From JBCCLJ01 sp039026915 (lineage in GTDB: Bacteria > Acidobacteriota > Thermoanaerobaculia > Multivoradales > Multivoraceae), in assembly GCA_039026915.1 (NCBI GenBank), contig JBCCLJ010000004.1, positions 23,507 to 87,506 of the forward strand: DNA of 64,000 nt. Direction: 5' to 3'. Positions 35,101 through 43,600 of this stretch are shown piece by piece (the first letter of the stretch is position 1; every line of letters starts with the position of its first letter). The notes under the pieces were generated by a model. That model was not told the DNA's origin and did no database searches. It was given only the letters and a program-made list of their open reading frames with translations. The translations under genes were made by a program, and so were the position numbers.

Positions 35101-35223
35101 CAGGAAGCCGGGATCCTCGGCCTTCGGCATGCCCAGGTAGGACATCATGCCGCCGCAGGCGAGCGCCAGAACCAGGACCAGCGTGACCCGGTTCTTTTCG
35201 ATGGCGTAGCGCGTGATGTCCAT
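32143..35223 (-). CDS. RND-family efflux transporter (AcrB/HAE1-like inner-membrane pump)
   Basis: 1,026 residues. Full RND plan: N-terminal helix (EKNRVTLVLVLALACGGMMSYL), porter domain (FPGASPERVELLVTDKLEKAI), central TM block with the proton-relay Asp in ALGLLVDNAIVMSES, a second porter domain, and a C-terminal TM block. The ATG directly follows the adaptor TGA (TGAATG), so the two are translationally linked. It pumps substrates through the adaptor and TolC-type channel encoded upstream. The drug or lipid specificity is not readable; TM4 Asp indicates an H+-driven hydrophobe pump, not a metal pump. Confidence 0.95.
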   Translation of the reverse strand: MDITRYAIEKNRVTLVLVLALACGGMMSYLGMPKAEDPGFLIRTAVVMTQFPGASPERVELLVTDKLEKAIQEMPELESITSTSKTGISLINVNVLESYTELQPIWDRLRRKVERTEPELPEGIRGPTVDDEFGDVFGTVITLRAEGYSYAEQKDLADRVRDELLLIPDAAKVEIYGAQEEQIFVEYNNSRLAELGLSTGILSSILGSRNIINPGGTIRDTFETLVIEPSGNFESVEDVASTLIPLPDGALVPLREIASIRRDYEDPPQVRTHVNGERALALAVSLRGGGNILELGPKVQETVDRLEQDLPIGVDLDVVLDQATIVDKKVSDFASNLIQAVTIVMVVMLISLGLRTGLVVASLIPTAILLALLAMPWFGVGIDQMSLAALIIALGLLVDNAIVMSESILVQMQEGKSAIDAAVGSSKELRMSLLVSSLTTAAAFLPIYLAESAVGEYTASLFKVVTITLLSSWALALTLIPLLCVTFLRVKKSEGGEESFGGGVYATYRSVLVAATKRPVLSMVVVGLAFFGSLQLFALVPVIFFPDNDRATFTATFNMPTGTPLTSTEAVISDIEQYIATELMTQEGSDEPGVLDFTSFIGDSAPMFVLGFTGSQVSPEYGVLVANTNDWTRQQELIQKLQQYCNDIPGLDATIEPIGTGPGGGTPIEVRIAGRDPARVGVIAEQVKAGVRALNGTQNVRDDWGPRSKKLLINVNDANAQRAGVTHQDIAASLQGTFSGIEATTYREGEDQIPVMLRSRQAVSDTEFGSLNVFSQSSGRSVPADQVTDVELVFQPAKILRRDRLRTISVLADLQPGLTATEINAQLTPWLEEQSEGWNGDATWSLGGEDEDSAKANASIAAKLPIAGALIVFLLVFQFNSLRKPAIILTTVPLAFIGVAVGLLVMRSYFGFMTMLGVISLAGIVINNAIVLLDRIEIEQNDFGRSPQAAIVEACQRRMRPILLTTLTTLGGMIPLYLGGGPMFEPMAVAIMFGLVVSTLLTLLVVPVLYTLLYRVDFKGYSHAAG

Positions 35224-36312
35224 TCAGCCCGCCGCGCCGGCTCGGACGACCATGCCGTCCGTCAGTCTTCGAACGCCGGCCGTCACGACCTTCTCACCGG
35301 CTGCGAGTCCGCTCGTCACCAGAATGCCGTCGGCGATCGGCGTGCCGACCTCGACGCTGCGACGTTTGACGACCGCGCTCTCTCCCTGGTCTTCGATGGT
35401 GAACACGTAGCGTCCGTCGTCATCTTCGCCGATGGCCACGAGCGGCACGACGACGCCGTCGCCGCCGCTGGCGATCTGGACGAAAACCTCTGCGGCCATC
35501 CCGGAGCGCACGGCCTCGGGCACCTCCTCGAGCCGAACCACGGCGGGGAAGGTCGTCGAACCAGGGGTCGCGGCGACGCCGACCTCGGTGATCTCGCCAG
35601 CGAGACGCTGCCCGCCGACCGCTTCGATCGTCACGGCGACCGGATCGCCGACGTTCAGGAACGGGATGTTCACCTCGGAGACGGCGAGCACGACCTCGGG
35701 GCGCACGCCCGAAGCAAGCACGACGACGGTCTGGCCGGCTTGAATCGTCTCGTTCTCTTCGATCTCGACGCTGACGATGGCGCCAGAGGCGGGAGCTTTC
35801 AGCGCGGCGTAGCCGAGCTGACGGCGAGCCTGCTCGAGAGCACGCCCCGCCGCTTCGACCTGGGCGTCCGCCGACTCGGAGGCCGCGCGTGCCGCGTCGA
35901 GGTCGCTCTTCGAGGCATTGTTGTCCTCGTAGAGGCCGCGGAAGCGGTCGAAGTCGGCCCGCGCCTGGCGGTCGAGCGCCTGGACCTGGGCGAGAGAAGC
36001 GGCTGCCTGGCCGGCGCTGATCTCGAGGTCCGCCGTGTCGAGAGTCGCGATCGTCTGGCCGCGGCTGACGCTCTGGCCGACCTTGATGGCGAGTCGCTCG
36101 ACCGTGCCGGAGACGCGAAAGGAGAGCTTCGATTCGGCGCTGGCCTGGGTCACCCCGGCGATCGCGGTCTGCTGTGAATCGGCGGCCGCCACGGCGATCG
36201 CCGTGCGCACCGGTCGGGGCGGCGGTGGAGCCGTCTTGGTCTCGACGCTCTGGCAGGCGATGCTGCAGCCGAGAAGCGCAGCGAGGAAGAGTGAGGTGTG
36301 TTGCTTCGACAA
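35224..36312 (-). CDS. RND adaptor (membrane-fusion) lipoprotein
   Basis: 362 residues. A signal with lipobox (LAALLGC) precedes the hairpin/lipoyl region (SFRVSGTVERLAIKVGQSVSRGQTIATLDTADLE ... LKAPASGAIVSVEIEENETIQAGQTVVVLA), then beta-barrel and membrane-proximal domains. The alpha-hairpin (AQVQALDRQARADFDRFRGLYEDNNASKSDLDAARAA) is of normal length. It is the periplasmic link between the RND pump and the outer-membrane channel. Order: TolC-fusion, 19 bp, this gene, then the pump. Confidence 0.95.
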   Translation of the reverse strand: MSKQHTSLFLAALLGCSIACQSVETKTAPPPPRPVRTAIAVAAADSQQTAIAGVTQASAESKLSFRVSGTVERLAIKVGQSVSRGQTIATLDTADLEISAGQAAASLAQVQALDRQARADFDRFRGLYEDNNASKSDLDAARAASESADAQVEAAGRALEQARRQLGYAALKAPASGAIVSVEIEENETIQAGQTVVVLASGVRPEVVLAVSEVNIPFLNVGDPVAVTIEAVGGQRLAGEITEVGVAATPGSTTFPAVVRLEEVPEAVRSGMAAEVFVQIASGGDGVVVPLVAIGEDDDGRYVFTIEDQGESAVVKRRSVEVGTPIADGILVTSGLAAGEKVVTAGVRRLTDGMVVRAGAAG

Positions 36313-36331
36313 GGGGGTCTCCTCGAGGCGG

Positions 36332-38770
36332 CTATTCGGTCACCCAACGTTCGACTCCGCGCTCGGCGAAGAAGGCGTCGAGTCGGTCGAACCACTCGGC
36401 GCGGGCGGTTTCGTCGACGAAGAAGTCGAACTGATTGATGGATCGCTGCACGTTCATCAGACTGACGAAGAAGTCGTAGACGGCGTCGGTCGCCGCCGTT
36501 TCGGCTTGCAGAGAGGCGTTCTGGGCGTCGAGCAGAGAGAGGATATTGACGGCGCCTCGTGCATACGCCTCCTGCACGAGCTCGCGGCTCTGGCGCGCGG
36601 CGTCGAAGGCCTCCCCTGCGAACGTGACGTTCGCGAAGGACGCACGCGCCGCGAGCATGGAGTTGCGGACCGCCTGCTCGACGAATTCAGCGGTTGCTTC
36701 TCGCGATCTTTCGAGTCGGTCGAGCTCGGCCAGCGCCTCGGCGACGCGGGCGTTGCGGGCTCCGCCTTCGAAGAGCGACAGCGTGGCACTGACTCCGACC
36801 GACCAGGTGGAATCGTCGTTCGGTGAGGGCAGCTCGCTCCCGGCTCCCGATTCGTCGAGTCGGTCCGAGATCTGGGCCTGAGCCCCGACGTCCGGCAGCC
36901 AGTAAGCGCGGCGGGCGATCGTCAGCGCGCGACTCTGAGCGTCGATCGCGCGGTCGAGCTCGGCCAGCTCTGGCGCCCTTTCGAGGGCCTGAGTGACGGC
37001 GAACTCGCGCACCGTCTCGAACTGACGCGGCGTTTCGATGTAGCTCCTGAAACGGCCCTGCTCCGGAAGCAGCGTCGCGTTGTCGAGGCTCAGGTCCTCG
37101 AGCACCCAGGTCGACTCCTCGGGCATGTGCATCAAGCGGTTGAGCTCGATCTGGGCGGTGCGCACGTCGGCGTCGGTTCCGATGAGCCTCTGCTTCGCGT
37201 TCGCGACCTCGCTCTCCCAGCGCAGGATCTCGCTGCTCGAGGCGACGCCGACTTCGCGACGGGCCTCGGCGAGCTCGAGGTTGGCCCGCGTGATGCTGAG
37301 GTTGTCGCGCTGGACGGTGAGCAGGTTCTGCGCTCGCAGGAGGTTGATGTAAGCGTTGGCGGTGTCGAGAGCCGTGTCGAGCCGGGCCCTTTCGAAGGCC
37401 GCCTCGCGTCCCTCCTGGACGAAGCGCTCGATGGCCAGAGCCCCGAAGGCTTCGTTGGAGTAGAGAATCTGCGACAGGCTCACGCTGCCATCGACCGTCT
37501 GCTGGGGCTGATTGCCGAAGCTGTTCGCGGCGGTCTCGCTGTCGACCACGGCGCCGCTCAAGGAGGCGCTCGCCTGCGGGCCGAGGCGCGCGCGTGCGCT
37601 ACGCACGACGGCCACACCCGCCTCGACGCCGGCGCCCTCGGCGACGAGGTTGCGATTGGCGGCGACGGCCCTCTGCACGGCACCGGTGAGGTCGAGCTGC
37701 GAGATCGTCGGATCGTCGGTGTTGATCATCTCGGCCTCGAGCAGCATCTCGAAGCGCGGCGAGGCGTCGATGAGACGCATCGTCTCGGCGTTGATGATCA
37801 GCTGTTCGGGCTGCGTGAAGGTGACCGGGATTTCGGCGGGTTCCTCGCCGAGCAGAATGCGGTGAATGACGAGCGCGATTCTCCGGCCGAGCCGCTGGAG
37901 GAGCTCGTCGGAAGCGATGGTCGCGAGGGCTCCGGCCTCCATCTGATCTCGGCCGATGGCGCTGAAGGTCGGAAGCTTGCGTTCATTCAGTCCGACCAGC
38001 AGCTCGCGAAGCTCGCCCGGATCCATGACCAGAGGCCATAGATAGACCGCATCGACGTCTTCGGGCAGCTGTTCCAGGACACTCTCTGCCGTTCGGTCGG
38101 CAGCAAAGAAGCGAAGCTCGACGCCGTCCTGACGCTGATTGGTCTGCGCTACGGAGCCGGCCGCCGTCGAGAGGAACTCGCGGTTGGAGACGAGGGCCAG
38201 TTTCTCGAACGGGGCGATGTTGCCAAAGACCTTGAGCTCGCGGTCGAGGCCGTCGGCGAGCGCCACGTAGACCAGGTTGGGCACGCCGCTGCCGCGCCCC
38301 GCGCGCGGCAGATTCTGAAACTCGGCATCGGCCGCGAGGGCCGCCACGACCGGCTTCTCGTAGCCGGTGGTGCGCGAGGTGGCGAGCTGCGAGCCGGCGA
38401 GCCCGGGGGCCAGGACGAGATCGACCTGAGGGTCGTCGAGCAACTCGTCGAAGCCCTCGTAGAGCGTCGGCAGGTTCCATTCGGCATTCAGCGAACGCGC
38501 GAACTCGACGGAGAACTCAGTGTCCGTGAGCAGCGCCAGCTCCTGGCGAATCAGCTGCAGGAACTCGTCGACCAGAGGCCAGTCGCCGTCGAGGAGCACG
38601 CCGATACGGAGGTCGGTCTCCTCCTGCTGGGCCTCCACGGCTCGCGCGGTCAGCGCGCCGGTCGCCAGGAGGATCGCGACGACGATCGAGAAAGCGGATG
38701 CCAGGCGGGCAGGCGTGCGAAGGCCGAACAGCCCCGGCGGGCGCCAGGGCGCGGAGAGTCTTGAGTTCAT
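36332..38770 (-). CDS. Fusion of a periplasmic binding-protein-like domain with a TolC-family outer-membrane factor
   Basis: 812 residues from ATG 38770; a signal peptide (ASAFSIVVAILLATGALTARAVEAQ) follows. Residues 50-370 resemble ABC_sub_bind proteins (PF04392): LRIGVLLDGDWPLVDEFLQLIRQELA, VDLVLAPGLAGSQLA, VSNREFLSTAAGS and VDAVYLWPLVMDPGELRELLVGLNERKLPTFSAIGRDQMEAGALATIA. Residues 400-810 are a TolC/OMF repeat pair (AVAANRNLVAEGAGVEAGVAVVRSARARLGP ... RDNLSITRANLELAEARREVGVASSSEI ... LVQEAYARGAVNILSLLDAQ). Normal OMFs are 420-480 residues, so the N-terminal addition is real. The binding domain may sense or deliver substrate to the pump in the periplasm. It leads the efflux operon. Confidence 0.85.
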   Translation of the reverse strand: MNSRLSAPWRPPGLFGLRTPARLASAFSIVVAILLATGALTARAVEAQQEETDLRIGVLLDGDWPLVDEFLQLIRQELALLTDTEFSVEFARSLNAEWNLPTLYEGFDELLDDPQVDLVLAPGLAGSQLATSRTTGYEKPVVAALAADAEFQNLPRAGRGSGVPNLVYVALADGLDRELKVFGNIAPFEKLALVSNREFLSTAAGSVAQTNQRQDGVELRFFAADRTAESVLEQLPEDVDAVYLWPLVMDPGELRELLVGLNERKLPTFSAIGRDQMEAGALATIASDELLQRLGRRIALVIHRILLGEEPAEIPVTFTQPEQLIINAETMRLIDASPRFEMLLEAEMINTDDPTISQLDLTGAVQRAVAANRNLVAEGAGVEAGVAVVRSARARLGPQASASLSGAVVDSETAANSFGNQPQQTVDGSVSLSQILYSNEAFGALAIERFVQEGREAAFERARLDTALDTANAYINLLRAQNLLTVQRDNLSITRANLELAEARREVGVASSSEILRWESEVANAKQRLIGTDADVRTAQIELNRLMHMPEESTWVLEDLSLDNATLLPEQGRFRSYIETPRQFETVREFAVTQALERAPELAELDRAIDAQSRALTIARRAYWLPDVGAQAQISDRLDESGAGSELPSPNDDSTWSVGVSATLSLFEGGARNARVAEALAELDRLERSREATAEFVEQAVRNSMLAARASFANVTFAGEAFDAARQSRELVQEAYARGAVNILSLLDAQNASLQAETAATDAVYDFFVSLMNVQRSINQFDFFVDETARAEWFDRLDAFFAERGVERWVTE

Positions 38771-38956
38771 TGAGCGAAAACTATCAGGGCACGTCGTGCT
38801 GACGAGTTCCAATTTGCCGGCCGTTCGAAGGAAGAAGTGCGGCCTGGCGAAGCAGAGCTCGATCGCGCTGAGCTCGGGGTTCCCTTCCGCGGATTCGTCG
38901 AGCTCACAGCGGCTGCAAGGCAAGTCCTTTTCGACGGATCGACTCACGGCAGTGCT

Positions 38957-40402
38957 CTAGTGAATGTCCTTCCCCGTCAGCATCGACTCGACTTCGTCGC
39001 TGCGCTTGGCGATCGCGAGCACCGAGCTGCGAATCTCGGCGGGATCGCAGGTCGCGCTCGGATAGTTGTTGCGCATCACGAAGTAGGGACGGCCCGTGAA
39101 CTCCTGAATCGCCAGGGCGCCGTGGTACACCTCGCCGTTGATCTGTAGCGCGCGCAGCAGATAGCCGTCGTCGACGGGGCCGCAGGGGCTCCAGATCCGC
39201 ACCAGGCGCTCGTTGTCGAACGTGCTGCGGGTCTCGGCGACGTACACCGTCTGGCGCCGACCTCCCGGAAGCGCGATTTCGATTTCGAAGCCGTCGGGAA
39301 CCGCTCTCGGCTGAACCTCGAGATCTTCGAAGGCCTCCATGATCAGGGACTCGAGGTCCCGGAGGCTGCCGAGAAGCACCTGCAGGTCGCCGGCGAGCGC
39401 GCCGCTGTCGGTGTAGCGCTCGTCGGGGTCCTTGGCGAGGCAGCGGTCGAGAATGCGCTGAATGCGTCTCGAGTGAGTCGGCGTCTCGATTTCGATGCGC
39501 GGCGGCTCCTCGTTGCGGTGCATCAGGACGAGCTCGCTGAAGGTGCGTGCACGGAAGGGATAGGACCCGGTCAGCAGGTAGTGGAAGGTGATGCCCGCGG
39601 CGTACACATCCGAACGCTGGGTCGCGCTGGCTCCCGAGAAGAGCTCGGGCGCCATGAAGTAGGGCGTGCCGGCCAGGTCGATCCCCGCTTCCTCACGGGC
39701 CTGCGCGACGACCCGCTTGGCCAAGCCGAAGTCGGCGAGCTTGGCGACGTCGGCGTCGTTCACCAGGACGTTCGACGGTTTGAGATCGCGGTGCACGATG
39801 TCGCGATGATGAGCCGCCGCAAGCCCGGAGGCCAGCATGTGCATCAGCTTCGTGGCACGGAAAGTCGACTGCGGGCCTGCTTGCCAGGCGCGATGCAAGG
39901 GGGCTCCGTCGACCCACTCCATCTCGATCATCCAGTAGCCGTCGAGCTCGATGATGTTGTGCACGGTGACGACGTTCGGATGCACGAGCGCCGCAGCGGC
40001 GCGCGCCTCCTGGACGAAGAGTCGCGCGTAGGTAGGACGCTTGCTGACGAGCTGCGGGTTCAGCACCTTGATGGCCGACGTGCGGCCCAGCCCCGAGTGG
40101 TGCGCTCGGTAGACGCGGCCCATGCCGCCCTGCCCGAGGAGCGCCTTCATCTCGTAGGGCCCGAACGACTGGCCGACGAGCTCGTCTTTGGCCCAGGGAG
40201 CGTTGGGGCGGGTCGTCTCGGTGAGAGTGCGCGTGGCGAGCAGGTCGACGTCGTCCACCGCGACCAGGGTGCCGCCGCAGTCGGGGCAGACGCGCAGGTC
40301 CGCCGCACGGCGCTCGTTGCAGCCGTAGCAGAGCATCGCGGTCGAGCTGCCTTCGGGCTCCGTCTCGGAGTCCCGGGCGGTCGGGCTTTCGGGAATCGGC
40401 AT
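38957..40402 (-). CDS. Serine/threonine protein kinase with N-terminal zinc ribbon
   Basis: 481 residues. Residues 24-45 are a zinc ribbon (CYGC...CPDCGG). The kinase domain (about 80-345) has GQGGMGRVYRA, AIKVL with the ATP Lys, HRDLKPSNVLV, DFGLAKR and PYFMAPELFSG, all catalytic residues intact. The C-terminal 110 residues have no membrane helix and resemble a YbjN or type III chaperone-like fold (DGYLLRALQINGEVYHGALAIQEFTGRPYFVMRNNYP). It is a Hanks-type, probably cytoplasmic kinase. It is upstream of the efflux operon, 186 bp away, so co-regulation is possible but unproven. Confidence 0.93.
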   Translation of the reverse strand: MPIPESPTARDSETEPEGSSTAMLCYGCNERRAADLRVCPDCGGTLVAVDDVDLLATRTLTETTRPNAPWAKDELVGQSFGPYEMKALLGQGGMGRVYRAHHSGLGRTSAIKVLNPQLVSKRPTYARLFVQEARAAAALVHPNVVTVHNIIELDGYWMIEMEWVDGAPLHRAWQAGPQSTFRATKLMHMLASGLAAAHHRDIVHRDLKPSNVLVNDADVAKLADFGLAKRVVAQAREEAGIDLAGTPYFMAPELFSGASATQRSDVYAAGITFHYLLTGSYPFRARTFSELVLMHRNEEPPRIEIETPTHSRRIQRILDRCLAKDPDERYTDSGALAGDLQVLLGSLRDLESLIMEAFEDLEVQPRAVPDGFEIEIALPGGRRQTVYVAETRSTFDNERLVRIWSPCGPVDDGYLLRALQINGEVYHGALAIQEFTGRPYFVMRNNYPSATCDPAEIRSSVLAIAKRSDEVESMLTGKDIH

Positions 40403-40601
40403 CGGGCAAAGGTCCTTCGGAGCTGCTTGCAGCGTATCCGAAGCGATGCCGGTCGCGGGTGCTGGGCGCCCGGTCGGAGAGGTGCGGAAAGAGGAAGCGA
40501 AGGCCCTCGAGGGTACCTGCCGCCGTCGCCGGGTGATCGGTTCCCGGCGAGCCCGCGGGCCGATTCGAGCTGCGGACGGTCCCTGCTTCGGTCCCTGTTG
40601 C

Positions 40602-40628
40602 CCTTCCCGGGGGCGTCCCCCGGGAAGG
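40602..40628 (-). terminator. Perfect 12-bp hairpin after the giant surface-protein gene
   Basis: CCTTCCCGGGGG, a 3-base loop, then CCCCCGGGAAGG: a perfect 12-bp stem ten bases past the stop of the giant gene. It lies in the 236-bp gap upstream of the kinase gene. No long U-run follows, but the stem is very stable. Confidence 0.75.
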
Positions 40629-40638
40629 CCGGAAGAGC

Positions 40639-43600
40639 TCAGCTCCCCAGACGACGGACGGCGAAGCCGGCCAGCAGCAGGGCGAGGAGCAGAAGTCCCC
40701 AGTTGCTGGCTGTCGGAATCGCGTAGAGACCGGCGCTACCGAAGAAGCCGAAGTCGAGCGTCAGGTTCGAATCCGGATCGAGGGCGTTGCCCGGGACCCC
40801 GGGCTCGCCGGCGGGCTCGACGCCGTAGTCGAGAACGACCGGGTTGCTCTGTAGCCCCGTGGTCGCCGCGTCCGCAACGTCGACACCGTTGTCGTTCTGA
40901 TCGCCGTTGGCGTTCGGGTCGTTCTCTTCGAAAGGCCCGTTGCTGCTGGTGAAGTCCACCAGTGCACCGCCCGGTCCGAAGTTCGAGGCCTCGACCTCGA
41001 CGATGTAGGTCCCCGGGACGAGTCCGTCGAACAGGTAGTTGCCGCTGCCGTCGGTGACGACGCTGAGCGGCAGACCGTTGCTGTCGGTGATCGGCGCGCC
41101 GGTGTCGTCGAGCAGGTTGAGCACGACGCCCGGGATTCCTGGCTCGCTCCCGCTCTGCACGCCGTCGTTGTTCGAATCGAGCCACACGAGGTTGCCGATC
41201 GAGAGCGGCTGGAAGAGCCCGAAGTCCACTGTCAGGTTGGAGTCCTCATCGGCTGCGGAGCCCGGGCCCGGTCCGGGCTCGCCCGTCGGCTCGGCGCCGT
41301 TGGAGAGAAGGACGGGCCCGCTCGAGATGCCGTTGGACACTGGATCGAGGTCGTCGAGTCCGTTGTCGTTGGTATCGAGATCGTTGTTCGGATTGGCTTC
41401 CGTCGGTGTGGAGCTCACCAGATTCTGGAGAGGCCCGCTCGCGAAGTTCGAGGGATCGAGCTGCACGCTGTAGGTACCCGGCATCAGTCCGTCGAAGAGG
41501 TAGAAGCCCGAGCTGTCGGTCGTCGTCGAGGCGATGACCGTGCCGCCCGCGTCGAGGAGGTTGACCAGAACGCCGCTGATCCCGGGCTCGCTACCGTCCT
41601 GCGTGCCGTTGTTGAGCGCGCCGCCGCCGCGACCGTCGTCGAGGAAAACCCGGTTACCGAGCGAAAGCGGGCCCGGAGTCGCCACGGTGACGACCGACGG
41701 ATCGAGATCGTCGTGATCGGGTCCGTCCGAGGTGTCGTCATCGACCTCGTTTGGATCCCCTCCCGGTCCGAGATCCATGTCGGAATCAGAGTCGGTCACC
41801 GGGTTGCCCGAGTCGTCCTGAAGGTCGGTCACCTCGGCGTAGTTCACGAAGGTACCCGCCGTGATGAAGCCGTTGGCCGTCAGCGTGATGTTGACCTGTG
41901 CCTGGCCGCCCGGAGCGATCGGTCCGGCGACCGTCGTCGCTACCGGACCGGCCGGCGCGCCGCTCCAAGGAAAGGCATTGGTGGCGGCGAGCGTGAAGCC
42001 AGCAGGGATCGAATCGGTGACCGTGACGTTGGTCACCGGCTCCGTGCCCTGGTTGAAGACCGTGATGGTGAAGGTGACGTCCTCGCCCGGCAGGATGGTG
42101 GCCGGGGTCGGGTTGTTCTTGACGAGCGCGACGTCATAGACGCCGCCGACCGTCACCGTGTCCGGATCGAGATCGTCGTGGTCGGGGCCGTTGGACGTGT
42201 CGTCGTCGACCTCGTCCGGATCGTTGCCGGCACCGAGGTCGGCGTCCGAATCGGCGTCGGTCTGCACGTTGCCGCCGTCGTCTTCGAACTGGGTCACCTC
42301 GGCGTAGTTGGTGTAGTCGCCCGCGGCGAGGGGATCGTCGGCGAGCAGCGTGATGTTCACGGTGTCCGAGCCGCCTGAAGCGATCGGTCCGGCCAGCGTC
42401 GTGGTCGTGGTGCCGGTCGCGCCAGCACCGCCGCTCCAGATGCCGGCGCTCGAGGCGTCGAGGCTGAAGCCGGCCGGCATCGTGTCGGTGATGACGACGT
42501 TCTCGATCGGTGCCGTCGACTGGTTGAAGACAGTGATGGTGAAGGTCACCGTCTCGCCCGGTGCGATCGTCGCCGGCGTCGCTCCCGTCTTGGTGAGCGC
42601 CGCGTCGTACACCTCGTCGATCGTGACGGTGCCCGGATCGAGATCGTCGTGGTCGGGGCCGTCGGACGTGTCGTCGTCGACCTCGTTCGGATCGTTGCCG
42701 GCGCCGAGATCGGTGTCCGAGTCGGCGTCGGGCTGTACGTCGCCCATGTCGTCCTCGAACTGCGTGACCTCGCCGTAGTTGGTGTAGCTCCCGGCCGCCA
42801 ACGGATCGTCGGCGACCAGCGTCAGGGTGATCGTGTCGGTGCCGCCCGCCGGGATCGGTCCCACCAGCGTTGCAGTGGTCGTACCGGTCGCGCCGGCGCC
42901 TCCGCTCCAGATGCCGGCGCTCGAGGCGTCTAGGCTGAAGCCGGTCGGGATGGTGTCGGTGATGACGACGTCGGTGACCGAGGCCGTGCTCTGGTTGAAG
43001 ACGGTGAAGGTGAACGTCGCTGTGCCGCCCGGTGAGACGGTCGAGGGAGCGGCGTTGCTCTTCACCAGCGCCAGATCGTAGACCTCACCGACGGAGACGT
43101 CCGAAGGATCGAGGTCGTCGTGATCGGGACCGTCGGACGTGTCGTCGTCGACCTCGTTCGGATCGTTGCCCGGGCCGAGATCGGCGTCCGAGTCGTCGTC
43201 CGGCTGCACGACGCCCATATCGTCCTCGAACTGCGTGACCTCGGCGTAGTTGGTGTAGTCCCCGGCGGCCAGCGGATCGTCGGCGAGCAGGGTGATCGTC
43301 ACCGTGTCGGTACCGCCGACCGCGATCGGACCGGCCAGGGTCGTCGTCGTGGTGCCGGTGGCTCCGGCGCCTCCGCTCCAGGTGCCGGCGCTCGAGGCGT
43401 CGAGGCTGAAACCGGTCGGGATGAAGTCGGTGATCACGACGTCCGTGACTGCGGCGGTGCTCTGGTTGAAGACGGTGATCGTGAAGGTCACCGGGTCCCC
43501 GGGCTGGATCGCCGTCGGGGTCGCCGCGCCCTTCGTCAGCGCCAGGTCGTAGACCTCGCCGACCGTGACCGTGTCCGGATCGAGGTCGTCGTGATCCGGC

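Noticed and set aside
34405..36177. A 590-codon plus-strand frame opposite the RND pump and adaptor
   Set aside because: A shadow of conserved genes with biased composition.
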